DNA of 34,606 nucleotides from assembly GCA_028280455.1 (NCBI GenBank), contig JANQLT010000083.1, positions 1 to 34,606 of the forward strand, written 5' to 3'. Position 1 is the first letter of the stretch. Every line of letters starts with the position of its first letter. This document shows positions 18,652 to 27,555 of the stretch, piece after piece. The stretch comes from Kiloniellales bacterium. Its GTDB lineage: Bacteria; Pseudomonadota; Alphaproteobacteria; Kiloniellales; JAKSDN01. Under the pieces are notes generated by a model. It had not been told where the DNA came from and searched no databases. It saw only the letters and a list, made by a program, of their open reading frames with translations. Made by a program: the position numbers and the translations under genes.

Positions 18652-19059
18652 TTGTTCCTGCTCGACACGCCCATCGTCGGCGAGCTGCGCCGCGACTCGC
18701 CGAACCCGGCCGTCGAGCGCTGGCTGCGGGGCGTGCCCGACCAACAGATCCACCTGTCAACTGTCACGATTGGAGAGCTGCAGGCGGGCGTCGAGCGGCT
18801 GCGCGAGCGCGACGCCGCCAAGGCCGACGCCCTGACCCGCTGGCTCGACCTGCTGGCGGCGAGCGACAGCATCCTGCCGATGGACTACGAGACCTTCCGG
18901 CTCTGGGCCCGCCTGGCCCACGGCAGGCCGGCCGCGCTCTCGGCCGCGGCGATGATCGCCGCCACCGCCATGTGGCACGACCTGACCGTGGTGACCGGCG
19001 ACACCGAAGCCTTCGAGCTGTTCGGCGTGCCCCTGCTGAACCCCTACGGCCAGCCTTAG
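18652..19059 (+). CDS. VapC-like PIN-domain toxin with one acidic active-site residue replaced
   Basis: PIN-domain ribonuclease family, which cuts tRNA or rRNA when unopposed. I chose TTG 18652, giving MFLLDTPIVGELRR, because PIN toxins begin with this strand and Asp5; upstream in-frame sequence is the antitoxin in another frame. The 135-residue protein shows Asp5, Glu42 in TIGELQAG and Asp117 in VVTGDTEAF, ending FGVPLLNPYG. At the position of the third conserved acid, normally D in a DxxIAATA motif, the sequence reads AAMIAATA with Ala99. Catalysis may therefore be weak or lost, or the acid may be supplied elsewhere. It pairs with the antitoxin just upstream. Confidence 0.87.
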   Translation: MFLLDTPIVGELRRDSPNPAVERWLRGVPDQQIHLSTVTIGELQAGVERLRERDAAKADALTRWLDLLAASDSILPMDYETFRLWARLAHGRPAALSAAAMIAATAMWHDLTVVTGDTEAFELFGVPLLNPYGQP

Positions 19060-19246
19060 AGAGTATTCCGACTGTGCAGAGTTATGGTACCGGCATAGCC
19101 AGCCCCCCAGCAGGTCATGGCAGAGCGGTGTTTGAGTACTGCTGACAGGGTACTAATGGAGACCGTGGCAAAGAGATCAAGAGGGGAGCCGCAGAGACCA
19201 TGGTAACCCAAGGACAGGTGCAGTCCCTATCAAGGGCCCGAGAGGT

Positions 19247-19804
19247 TCAAGCTGTAGGAGTTGGCGCAGTAGGCGGGATCAACTCGAGAACCGATTTTGC
19301 TGGCAAGATCATGAAGGGCTTGTTTCGCCCACCATGTTCTCTGAACCCGTAGCGATCATAAAGCCCCGCAGCCCTATCATTGAGAGCGTGGAGACAAACT
19401 CCAAATACACCAATGTTGCGTATGACATATGCACTTCGAGAAAGCGCATTCATAAGCAATATAGTCCCAATTCCATTGTTTTGAAGTCCTGCTTTGACAC
19501 CGATGTAGTTCAAATAAACAAACGGGATATAGTTTGTCTTAATTGGTAGACCAAATATAGATGATCCCAAATTCTTTGATTCTGGCGCCTGTATGCTTAT
19601 ACAATAGAACCCGGAAACCTCAGTTTCGTCCTTTAGATACCCGCAAAACACTCGCCGACTATATGCCTCGTGCCAGTCACAACATTTTGAGATGTTCCGA
19701 TCCACCTCATGCTCACCACAGGAGAACCCGTCTAAGTCTTGCCGGGCGGAAAGCGGTTCAATTCTGTAACCCTCAATGTCGACCGTCTGGCGGGCAGTCG
19801 TCAT
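19247..19804 (-). CDS. GNAT acetyltransferase of the toxin-like (TacT/AtaT) branch
   Basis: A 185-residue acetyltransferase. The start ATG 19804 (MTTARQTVDIEGYRIEPL) is preferred over ATG 19834 because the extra ten residues are not family-like. The acetyl-CoA loop Q/RXXGXG is present as QNNGIG at 108-113, preceded by the beta-bulge strand YLNYIGVKAGL. LYDRYGF (148-154) provides the usual catalytic-region tyrosines. The N-terminal FSCGEHEVDRNI resembles the FxCGxxxLDxFL signature of GNAT toxins that acetylate aminoacyl-tRNA. It overlaps by 32 bp an upstream 69-residue gene on the same strand, as toxin-antitoxin genes often do. Composition is AT-richer than the flanks. A plain metabolic GNAT is the alternative. 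Confidence 0.82.
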   Translation of the reverse strand: MTTARQTVDIEGYRIEPLSARQDLDGFSCGEHEVDRNISKCCDWHEAYSRRVFCGYLKDETEVSGFYCISIQAPESKNLGSSIFGLPIKTNYIPFVYLNYIGVKAGLQNNGIGTILLMNALSRSAYVIRNIGVFGVCLHALNDRAAGLYDRYGFREHGGRNKPFMILPAKSVLELIPPTAPTPTA

Positions 19805-19982
19805 GATAGTTCTTTTGGTAAAACTCGTAGGCACGCCGCAGCTCTGGCGTCACACCACCCGCTTCCTTATAGGCTTTGAGACACCACTCATAAGCCTCTT
19901 GCTCACTCTCAAAAGCAGACTCGGGCTTCTTGCCTTGGCCAGCCAGCCATTGGAGGAGTTCCGTAAGTGAAGGAATTGCCAC
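19773..19982 (-). CDS. Unrecognised 69-residue protein overlapping the GNAT gene (candidate antitoxin)
   Basis: A small acidic protein starting at GTG 19982 (MAIPSLTELLQWLAGQG). GGAG lies 6 bases upstream of the GTG, which supports real translation. The sequence looks wholly helical, rich in Glu, Lys and Tyr (AFESEQEAYEWCLKAYKEAG, LRRAYEFYQKNYHDD), with no ribbon-helix-helix pattern such as the DUF1778 antitoxins that normally accompany TacT-like GNATs. Its last 32 bp overlap the start of the GNAT gene, implying coupled expression. Position and size suggest a partner or antitoxin of the GNAT; that is inference, and I recognise no family. Confidence 0.6.
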   Translation of the reverse strand: MAIPSLTELLQWLAGQGKKPESAFESEQEAYEWCLKAYKEAGGVTPELRRAYEFYQKNYHDDCPPDGRH

Positions 19983-20158
19983 AGATCGCTCCGGCGGATT
20001 ATTGCCAGAACTCTAACAAGAAAAATTGATTCTATCCTTTCGTATTTGGAGACCCATAGATTCGAATCAGACGCAGAGGTTGGAGCCTGTGGACAGATTC
20101 GTCCTTAGGCAGCAAATCCACCTAGTGCCGTGCTGCTGACGTCCAATCGAAGTACTTC

Positions 20159-21117
<959 letters not shown>

Positions 21118-21121
<4 letters not shown>

Positions 21122-22116
21122 GGCGCGCCGCCTTGCGGATGGAAGCAGGTCGCGAGATGGCCCGGCTCGAGCGTCACCGCCGGCGGCTCGGCCCGGCAGG
21201 CTTCGCTGGCGAAGCCGCAGCGCGGCGCGAAGCGGCAGCCGGCAGGGCGCGCGCTCGGCTCCGGCACCTGACCCGGTATGGTCGACAAGCGCTGCCGCGC
21301 GGCGGCCTGCGCGCCGAGCTCGTCGGCCGCTTCGTCGTGACCCTGCGGCAGGGCGGCGAAGAGACCGCGGGTGTAGGGATGGGCCATGCGCGCGAAGACC
21401 GCGTCGGTCCGGCCGCGCTCGACGATGCGCCCGGCGTACATCACCAGCATGCGGTCCGTGGTCTCGGCGATGACGCCGAGGTCGTGGCTGATCATCAGCA
21501 GCGCCATGCCTTCGTCGCGGGCGATCTCGACGATCAGGTCGAGGATCTGCGCCTGGATCGTCACGTCGAGCGCGGTGGTCGGCTCGTCGGCAATCAGCAG
21601 CGCCGGCCGGCAGGCCAGGGCCATGGCGATCACCACCCGCTGTCGCTGGCCGCCGGAGAGCTGATGCGGGAAGAGGCCCAGGGGGAAGCGGCTGGGCGGC
21701 AGGCCGACGCGCTCGAGCAAGGCCGCCGCTTCGCGCGCCGCCTCGCTTTCGCCTTGGCCGAAGTGCAGGCGCAGGCCCTCGCCGACCTGGTCGCCGATCG
21801 TGCGCACCGGGTTGAGCGCGGTCATCGGCTCCTGGAAGACCATGGCCATGCGCCGCCCGCGCAAGGCGCAGAGCGCCGCCTCGTCGAGCGCCAGCAGGTC
21901 CTCGCCGTCGAGCCGCAGGCCGCCGGTGACCCGCGCCGCCTCGGGCAGCAGGCCCATGACCGCCAGCGCGGTGATCGACTTGCCGCAGCCGGACTCGCCG
22001 ACCAGGCCGAGGCTCTCGCCGGCCTCCAGGGCGAGGTCGAGGCCGTCGACGATCGGCACCGGCCCCAGGGGCGTGGCGATCTCGACGGCGAGGGATTGCA
22101 GCTCGAGCAAGGCCAT
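21118..22116 (-). CDS. Peptide-type ABC importer ATPase, DppD/OppD class
   Basis: First of the two ATPases of the importer. The 332-residue protein has Walker [10 protein letters not shown] at 40-48, Q-loop [11 protein letters not shown], signature SGGQRQR, Walker [13 protein letters not shown] and [10 protein letters not shown]. The DppD-type C-terminal extension contains [18 protein letters not shown] 22116 lies 10 bp after the permease stop, and its own stop overlaps the GTG of the second ATPase. Two different ATPases fit the heterodimeric peptide-importer pattern. Confidence 0.93.
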
Positions 22117-22126
22117 CGCGCGCCGC

Positions 22127-22975
22127 CTAGCGAACCCGCCGCAGGCGCGGGTCGAGCAGGTCGCGCAGGCCGTCGCCGAAGAGGTTGAGGCCGAGCACGG
22201 TCAGCGCGATGGCCAGGCCCGGGAAGATAGCCAGGCGCGGCGCCTGGAACATCAGGGTCTGCGCCTCGTTGAGCATCTTTCCCCAGCTCGGCTGCGGCGG
22301 CTGGGTGCCGAGGCCGAGGTAGCTCAAGCCGGCCTCGGCGAGAATCGCCAGGGCGAACTGGATGGTCGCCTGGACGATCAGCACGCTGGCGACGTTGGGC
22401 AGCACGTGCTCGAGCGTGATACGCGCACCGTGCTTGCCGGCCGCGCGCGCCGCCAGGATGAACTCGCGCTGCCAGACCACCAGCGCCGAGCCGCGGGTCA
22501 GGCGCGCGAAGACCGGGATGTTGAAGATGCCGATGGCGATGATCGAGTTGACCGCGCCCGGGCCGAGCCAGGCGGTGATCATCACCGCCGAGAGCAGCGC
22601 CGGGAAGGCGAAGGTGAAGTCGCTGAAGCGCATCACCAGCTCCTCGACCCAGCCGCGCCGCGCCGCGGCCAGCGCACCCAGCGGCACGCCGATGGCAAGC
22701 CCGATGCCGACGGCGACCAGCGCCACCACCACCGAGTTGCGCGCACCGACCATCAGCATGGAGAGCAGGTCGCGGCCGAAGTGGTCGGTGCCGAGCCAGT
22801 GCGCCGCCGAGGGCGCCTGCAGGCGGATGGCGATGTCGATCTCGGTGACCGCGTAGGGCGTCCAGAGCAGCGACAGCAGCGCGACGAAGAGGAAGCCCAG
22901 GGTCACCGCGCCGCCGAGCAGGAAGCCGCGGTGGCCGAGGCCGCGCGCCAGGATCTCGCGCAGCCCCTCAGGCAT
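22127..22975 (-). CDS. Peptide-type ABC importer permease, DppC/OppC class
   Basis: A 282-residue inner-membrane permease. After an N-terminal helix (about 15-38) it has HWLGTDHFGRDLLSMLMVGARNS, the OppC-type segment before the main membrane domain, then about five more helices. The coupling (EAA) loop reads FILAARAAGKHGARITLEHVLPN. It ends GDGLRDLLDPRLRRVR, typical of DppC proteins. Its start at ATG 22975 overlaps the stop of the other permease by 8 bases, indicating coupled translation. Confidence 0.93.
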   Translation of the reverse strand: MPEGLREILARGLGHRGFLLGGAVTLGFLFVALLSLLWTPYAVTEIDIAIRLQAPSAAHWLGTDHFGRDLLSMLMVGARNSVVVALVAVGIGLAIGVPLGALAAARRGWVEELVMRFSDFTFAFPALLSAVMITAWLGPGAVNSIIAIGIFNIPVFARLTRGSALVVWQREFILAARAAGKHGARITLEHVLPNVASVLIVQATIQFALAILAEAGLSYLGLGTQPPQPSWGKMLNEAQTLMFQAPRLAIFPGLAIALTVLGLNLFGDGLRDLLDPRLRRVR

Positions 22976-23924
22976 GCTCGCCCCCGCTCTTCAGGCGCGG
23001 GTCGAGCGCGGCGTAGAGCAGGTCGACGCAGAAGTTCACGACGACCACCGTGCCGGCGAGCAGCACCACCAGGTCCTTGACCACGATCAGGTCGCGCTGG
23101 GCGATGGCCTGGAACAGCAGCCGCCCGAGGCCCGGCAGGTAGAAGACGTTCTCGATGATGATGGTGCCGGCGAGCAGGAAGGAGAACTGCAGGCCCATGA
23201 TGGTGACCACCGGGATCAGCGCGTTGCGCACGGCGTGGCGCCAGAGCGCGGCGGTGCGCGACAGGCCCTTGGCGCGGGCCGTGCGCACGTAGTCCTCGCC
23301 GAGCACCTCGAGCACCGAGGAGCGCGTCACCCGGGTCAGGATCGCCGCCTGCGGCAGGGCCAGCGCCACCGCCGGCAGCAGCAGCGAGCGCAGCGCCGGC
23401 CAGAGGCCCTCGGCCCAGGGCGTGAAGCCGCCGGCCGGCAGCCAGCCGAGGAAGACCGCGAAGAACAGGATCAGCAGCATGGCGAACCAGAAGTTCGGCA
23501 CCGCCACGCCGACCTGCACGAAGGCGCCGACCGCGAGGTCGGCCGCCGTGTTGCGCTTGGCGGCGGCGAGCACGCCGAGCGGGATCGCGATCGCGGTCGA
23601 GAGGACGATGGCCAGCAGCGCCAGGGGCAGGCTGACGGCCAGGCGCTCGCCGATCAGCTCGGCGACCGGCACGCTGTAGGTATAGCTGCGCCCGAGGTCG
23701 CCGGTCAGCAGGCCGCCGAGCCAGGCGAAGTAGCGCTGCCAGGCCGGCTTATCGAGACCGAGCTCGGCGCGCAGGGCGGCCAGCGTGTCCTCGCGCGCGC
23801 CGACACCCAGCATGATCGAGGCCGGATCGCCCGGCAGCACCTCCAGCACCAGGAAGACCACCAAGGTGGCGACCAGCAAGGTCAGGACGAAGGCGACGAA
23901 GCGCTTGGCGAGGAAGGGGCCCAT
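22968..23924 (-). CDS. Peptide-type ABC importer permease, DppB/OppB class
   Basis: A 318-residue inner-membrane permease with six hydrophobic segments. It starts MGPFLAKRFVAFVLTLLVATLVVFLV and has the characteristic LPGDPASIMLG, GLDKPAWQRYFAWLGGLLTGDLGRS and the EAA loop YVRTARAKGLSRTAALWRHAVRNALIP, and ends VDLLYAALDPRLK. All are hallmarks of DppB/OppB. It is the first permease gene; a 231-bp gap containing a hairpin cluster separates it from the upstream binding-protein gene. The two permeases form the transmembrane channel of the importer. Confidence 0.94.
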   Translation of the reverse strand: MGPFLAKRFVAFVLTLLVATLVVFLVLEVLPGDPASIMLGVGAREDTLAALRAELGLDKPAWQRYFAWLGGLLTGDLGRSYTYSVPVAELIGERLAVSLPLALLAIVLSTAIAIPLGVLAAAKRNTAADLAVGAFVQVGVAVPNFWFAMLLILFFAVFLGWLPAGGFTPWAEGLWPALRSLLLPAVALALPQAAILTRVTRSSVLEVLGEDYVRTARAKGLSRTAALWRHAVRNALIPVVTIMGLQFSFLLAGTIIIENVFYLPGLGRLLFQAIAQRDLIVVKDLVVLLAGTVVVVNFCVDLLYAALDPRLKSGGEHA

Positions 23925-23964
23925 GGCTGCGGGCGGGTTCGCTCAGAGGTCCGGAAACAAAGGC

Positions 23965-24081
23965 CCCCTCACCCTCCCACCGCTCCGCGGCAGGCGAGCG
24001 AGGCTCGAGCGCTACGCGCGCCCTCTCCCCTTGGGGGAGAGGGAGGGGCCCAAAGCCGCGAGGCTTTGGGAGGGTGAGGGG
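23965..24081. repeat. Hairpin-rich intergenic repeat between binding protein and permease genes
   Basis: An outer perfect 15-bp inverted repeat (CCCCTCACCCTCCCA at 23965-23979 with 24067-24081) encloses two more hairpins: CCCTCTCCCC / GGGGAGAGGG at 24021-24043 and CCCAAAGCC / GGCTTTGGG at 24049-24070. The outer arm and the last hairpin overlap, so they compete. The composition looks like a dispersed REP-type element. Placed after the binding-protein gene, it could reduce read-through or protect the upstream message, giving more binding protein than permease (inference). Confidence 0.75.
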
Positions 24082-24155
24082 TATTGTCTGTTTTCGAGCT
24101 CACAGGGAGCCGCGCGTCGTCATGATGACATCGCTCCCGTACCGACCGGCGACGC

Positions 24156-25649
24156 TCACTCTTTCCAACGCACCTCGGTCAGGTCGTTGGCCTGCACCGG
24201 ACTGTTCTCCCAGAGGCCTTCGAGATCGGCCTTCCAGACGCCGTGCTTGGCGAGCTGGAACAGGAAGCCGTTGACCGCGTTCTTGGAGAGGTGCTTCTGC
24301 GCCTCGGCGAGGATGGCGTTGCGGTCGGCCTCCGCCGAGGCGCCGTTCAGCTTGTCCATGATCGCCACGAAGGCCGGGTCCTTGTAGTCGAAGTAGTAGT
24401 CCTCGCGGGCGTAGATGCCGATGTCCATCGGCTCGGTGTGCGAGACGATGGTCATGTCGTAGTCCTTGTTCTTGAAGACCTGGTCGAGCCACTGCGCCCA
24501 CTCGACGGGAATCAGCTCGGCCTCGATGCCGACCGCGGCGAGCTGGGCGGCGATGATCTCGCCGCCGCGCCGGGCGTAGGAGGGCGGCGGCAGCTTGAGC
24601 GTGACCTCGAAGCCTTCCGCATGGCCCGCCTCTTTCAGGAGCTGGCGGGCCTTGTCGGGATCGTGCGCGCAGTCGCCGGTCAGGTCGACGTAGGCCGGGT
24701 GGTGCGGCGCGAAGTGGCTGCCGATCGGCGTGCCGTAGCCGAACATGGCGCCGTCGATCACCGCCTGGGAATCGATGGCGTGACAGACCGCTTGGCGCAC
24801 CGTGAGATCGTCGAGCGGCGCCTTGCCGTTGTTGAGCGCCAGGATGGTCTCGCCCTCGGTGCTGCCGACGGCGACCGTGAAGCGCGGGTCGGACTCGAAC
24901 TGCGCCAGGCTCTCCGGCGCCGGCAGGTTGGCGAAGGCGTCGATGTCGCCGGCCAGCAGCGCGGCCACGGCGGCCGCCGGGTCGGGGATGATCTTGAAGC
25001 TGGCGCGCTCCAGCGCCACCGCCTCGCCCCAGTAGTCCGGGTTGCGCACCAGGTCGATCTGGGCGCCCTTGGCCCAGCGCTCGAACTTGAAGGGCCCGGT
25101 GCCGATCGGCATGGCCTTGTTGCCCTCGGCGGACTCCGGCGCGACGATCACCGCGTCGCCCCAGCCGAGGTTGAAGAGGAAGTGGCCGGTCGGCCGCTTG
25201 AGCGTGATCTCGACCGTCTTGGCGTCTTTCGCCTGCAAGGATTCGATCGGCTCGAAGAGGGCCTTCTGGGCGTTGGCGCTGTCCTCGGCCATGGCCCGCC
25301 GGAAGGAGAAGACCACGTCCTCGGCGTCCAGCGCGCTGCCGTCATGGAAGCTGACGCCCTCATGGAGATGGAAGCTGTAGGTGATGCCGTCGCCGGAGAC
25401 CTCCCAGCGCTTGGCCAGGGCCGGCAGCACCGCGCCGTCGCGGCCGATCCGCGTCAGCCCCTCGAAGACGTTGGCGTAGACCACCTCGTCGATCGCCGCC
25501 GCCGCCCCGGCGGTCGGGTCAAGATGCGGCGGCTCCAGCACCACCCCCATGGTGATCGAGTCCTTGGCCGCCCAGGCCGGCGCCGCCAGAAGCAACCCGG
25601 CCGCCAAGGCCAAGCCGGCGCTCATGACCCTGCTGAAGTGCTTGTTCAT
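24156..25649 (-). CDS. Periplasmic peptide-type substrate-binding protein (SBP family 5)
   Basis: Extracytoplasmic receptor of the importer. The start at ATG 25649 (MNKHFSRVMSAGLALAAGLL) gives a clean signal peptide ending AWA, with cleavage likely near residue 27, and GGGGGA a few bases upstream. The 497-residue protein has family-5 landmarks: GVVLEPPHLDPTAGAA near the N terminus, VVYANVFEGLTRIGRDG, YSFHLHEGVSFHDGSALDAEDVVFSF, and a C-terminal lobe with GTGPFKFERW and RQAVCHAIDSQAV. Such proteins bind peptides or similar ligands. A weak promoter candidate (TTCAAG, 16 bases, TACACT, minus strand 25727-25700) lies upstream. The four transporter genes follow on the same strand. Confidence 0.95.
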   Translation of the reverse strand: MNKHFSRVMSAGLALAAGLLLAAPAWAAKDSITMGVVLEPPHLDPTAGAAAAIDEVVYANVFEGLTRIGRDGAVLPALAKRWEVSGDGITYSFHLHEGVSFHDGSALDAEDVVFSFRRAMAEDSANAQKALFEPIESLQAKDAKTVEITLKRPTGHFLFNLGWGDAVIVAPESAEGNKAMPIGTGPFKFERWAKGAQIDLVRNPDYWGEAVALERASFKIIPDPAAAVAALLAGDIDAFANLPAPESLAQFESDPRFTVAVGSTEGETILALNNGKAPLDDLTVRQAVCHAIDSQAVIDGAMFGYGTPIGSHFAPHHPAYVDLTGDCAHDPDKARQLLKEAGHAEGFEVTLKLPPPSYARRGGEIIAAQLAAVGIEAELIPVEWAQWLDQVFKNKDYDMTIVSHTEPMDIGIYAREDYYFDYKDPAFVAIMDKLNGASAEADRNAILAEAQKHLSKNAVNGFLFQLAKHGVWKADLEGLWENSPVQANDLTEVRWKE

Positions 25650-25825
25650 CCCTGTCCCCCGCGCTTTCCGTGGCCGTCTCGCCACCGGTCTCGGCCGGGA
25701 GTGTAGCGGGGTGCCCGGGTCCTTGAAACCGGGGTGGCGCGCGGCCGCCCGGCAAGGGCCCTGACAAGGGCCGCCGGTACTGGTAAAGGGCGCGATAGAT
25801 GCCACCAGCGCCGAGGTCAGCCGCC

Positions 25826-27007
25826 ATGTCCTTCGATCGAGGCCGCCATTTCCTTGCCATCCCGGGTCCCTCGGTGATCCCGGACGAGGTGCTGCGGGCC
25901 ATGCACCGGCCGGCCGTGAACATCTACGAAGGCCCGCTGATCGACCTGACCCACTCGATCTATCCGGACCTCAAGCGCATCGTCGGCACCGAGGGCGAGG
26001 CCTTCGTCTACATCGCCAATGGCCACGGCGCCTGGGACGCCGCGCTGTCCAACGTGATCTCGGCCGGCGACAGCGTCTTGGTGCTGGAGTCCGGCAGCTT
26101 CGCGCCGGGCTGGGGCGAGATGGCGGCGAGCCAGGGCGCCAATGTCGAGACCCTGCAGGCGCCGACGCGGCGCGGCGTCGACCCCGCGGCCGTCGAGACG
26201 CGGCTGCGCGAGGACCGGGAGCAGGCGATCAAGGCCGTGCTGGTCGTGCAGATCGACACCGCCTCGGGCGTCTGGAACGACATCGCGGCGATCCGCCGCG
26301 CCCTGGACGCGGCCGGGCACCCGGCCCTGCTGATGGTCGACTGCATCGCCGCGACCGGCTGCGTGCCCTACGCCATGGACGACTGGGGCGTCGACGTCAC
26401 CGTCTCGGCCAGCCAGAAGGGCCTGATGACACCGCCCGGCCTCGGCTTCGTCTTCGCCAACGAGAAGGCCATGGCCGTGCGCCGCGCCAACGGCTGCCGC
26501 AGCCTCTACTGGGACTGGCTGCCGCGCGCCGAGCCGGACCACTACTACAAGCTCTTCTTCGGCACCGCGCCGGTGCAGCACCTCTTCGGCCTGCGCCGGG
26601 CGCTCGACATGATCGCCGACGAGGGCCTCGAGGCGGTGTTCCGCCGCCACCGGACGGTCGCGGCGGGCGTGCGCGCCGCTGTCGAGCACTGGGGCCGCGG
26701 CGGGCCCATCGAGCTCAACGTGCTCGACCCGGCGGCGCGCGCCAACTCGGTGACGACGATCCTGACCGGCGACATCGACGCCGACGCCCTGCGCCGACAC
26801 TGCGAGGCCGAGCTCGGCGTCACCCTCGGCATCGGCCTCGGCCAGACGGTGAACGCCTTCCGCATCGGCCACATGGGCCACGTCAACCCGCCGATGATCC
26901 TCGGCACCCTCGCCGCCGTCGAGCTGGGCCTGACCCAGACGGGCGCACCCTTCACGCCCGGCGGCGTCGAGGCCGCGACGGCCGCCATGGCGGCGGAGAG
27001 CAACTGA
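25826..27007 (+). CDS. Class V aminotransferase (alanine/serine-glyoxylate type)
   Basis: PLP-dependent enzyme of the class V family. The start ATG 25826 (MSFDRGRHFLAIPGPS) is chosen because GAGG lies 9 bases upstream; ATG 25799 adds nine unsupported residues. The 393-residue protein has the opening IPGPSVIPDEVL typical of alanine-glyoxylate and serine-glyoxylate aminotransferases, ANGHGAWDAALSNV near the cofactor phosphate, Asp172 in LLMVDCIAATG, and the PLP lysine Lys198 in SASQKGLMTPPGLGF. FRIGHMGHVNPPMILG near the end is also family-typical. The exact amino donor is not decided by sequence. It is divergent from the importer operon. The ancestral neighbour beyond its stop was evidently the M20 gene (see the fragment at 27017). 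Confidence 0.92.
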   Translation: MSFDRGRHFLAIPGPSVIPDEVLRAMHRPAVNIYEGPLIDLTHSIYPDLKRIVGTEGEAFVYIANGHGAWDAALSNVISAGDSVLVLESGSFAPGWGEMAASQGANVETLQAPTRRGVDPAAVETRLREDREQAIKAVLVVQIDTASGVWNDIAAIRRALDAAGHPALLMVDCIAATGCVPYAMDDWGVDVTVSASQKGLMTPPGLGFVFANEKAMAVRRANGCRSLYWDWLPRAEPDHYYKLFFGTAPVQHLFGLRRALDMIADEGLEAVFRRHRTVAAGVRAAVEHWGRGGPIELNVLDPAARANSVTTILTGDIDADALRRHCEAELGVTLGIGLGQTVNAFRIGHMGHVNPPMILGTLAAVELGLTQTGAPFTPGGVEAATAAMAAESN

Positions 27008-27016
27008 GGGTCCGGT

Positions 27017-27150
27017 TCAGGCAGCTTCGCCGGTCGGCAATTTGGCCGCAGCGCTGGCTTTGACCTGGGACTATTGCACCACGTTATTGGTGTTGGCGTG
27101 ATTTTCACGCCGATGAGTCAGTCGAGGTTTAAGGATGAGAGTCCCGAACG
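27017..27150 (-). pseudogene. Decayed 3'-end fragment of the M20 deacylase gene
   Basis: Read on the minus strand this stretch resembles the last about 45 codons of the intact M20 gene at 28180-29454. The best block, 27030-27084 against 28193-28247, matches at 42 of 55 positions without gaps. In the same frame it reads VVQ-stop-SQVKASAAAKLPTGEAA-stop, against LVQSAQVMASAAVTLLTG in the intact gene. An in-frame TAG (27073-27071), a 1-base deletion and a roughly 7-base insertion show decay; similarity fades by about 27150. Its terminal TGA (27019-27017) lies 9 bp after the aminotransferase stop. I read it as the original gene end displaced by the insertion that follows. The rest of the 300-bp gap up to 27307 has no gene; a TTGACA at 27248-27253 may be a -35 box for the next gene. 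Confidence 0.7.
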
Positions 27151-27307
27151 CCGGCATGATAATCTAAGGTTGAATTTTCACATGTCTTGACGCCTACCGT
27201 AAATTGGATTCCACTTCTAACGGAGTCGCAACAAACCAAGAATAAACTTGACAAAACAGAGGGGACTTGTTTAGCGACTCGGCCGCCTGCCGGGGAGGAG
27301 AATTGCG

Positions 27308-27535
27308 ATGGCTGGGCCACTTTCACCCAACCCGCTTGCGCGACTGCGGGATTGGCTGGCATTTGCCGATTACGAAGCGGAGAAGCAAGAGGCTACGCGA
27401 GTCACTATGGCTCGGTATGCCCGTGGCAATGTAACGTTTCAGAACGGCCTCGTGCTGGACGAGAATGATCTGGATGAACTCTCCGCGCAAGGCGACAAGG
27501 CTCTGAATCGGCTTCGATTGATAGTTCCAGAATAG
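27308..27535 (+). CDS. Unrecognised 75-residue protein, first gene of an AT-rich cassette
   Basis: A small soluble protein starting MAGPLSPNPLARLRDWLAF at ATG 27308. A strong GGAGGAG ribosome site lies about 8 bases upstream, so translation is credible. The sequence looks largely helical, with ADYEAEKQEATRVTMARYAR, then NVTFQNGLVLDENDLDELSAQGDKALNRLR. No metal, nucleotide or DNA-binding motif is visible. It is followed after 20 bp by the 199-residue gene, with which it forms a two-gene unit. Both are clearly more AT-rich than the genome around them, consistent with recent transfer. Function unknown. Confidence 0.65.
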   Translation: MAGPLSPNPLARLRDWLAFADYEAEKQEATRVTMARYARGNVTFQNGLVLDENDLDELSAQGDKALNRLRLIVPE

Positions 27536-27555
27536 AGCATTCTGGCAATCTAACT

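Noticed and set aside
19060..19246. 187-bp gap after the PIN toxin, checked for a gene remnant or attachment repeat
   Set aside because: No open frame, duplicated flank or inverted repeat of note was found; nothing can be supported there.
20055..20090. TTCGAAT with flanks resembling a tRNA T-loop, possible attachment-site remnant
   Set aside because: The five bases on either side are not complementary and no acceptor stem or other tRNA arm is present.
27129..27362. Minus-strand 77-codon frame across the upstream region of the AT-rich cassette
   Set aside because: It overlaps the well-supported 75-residue gene and has no ribosome site or recognisable features.
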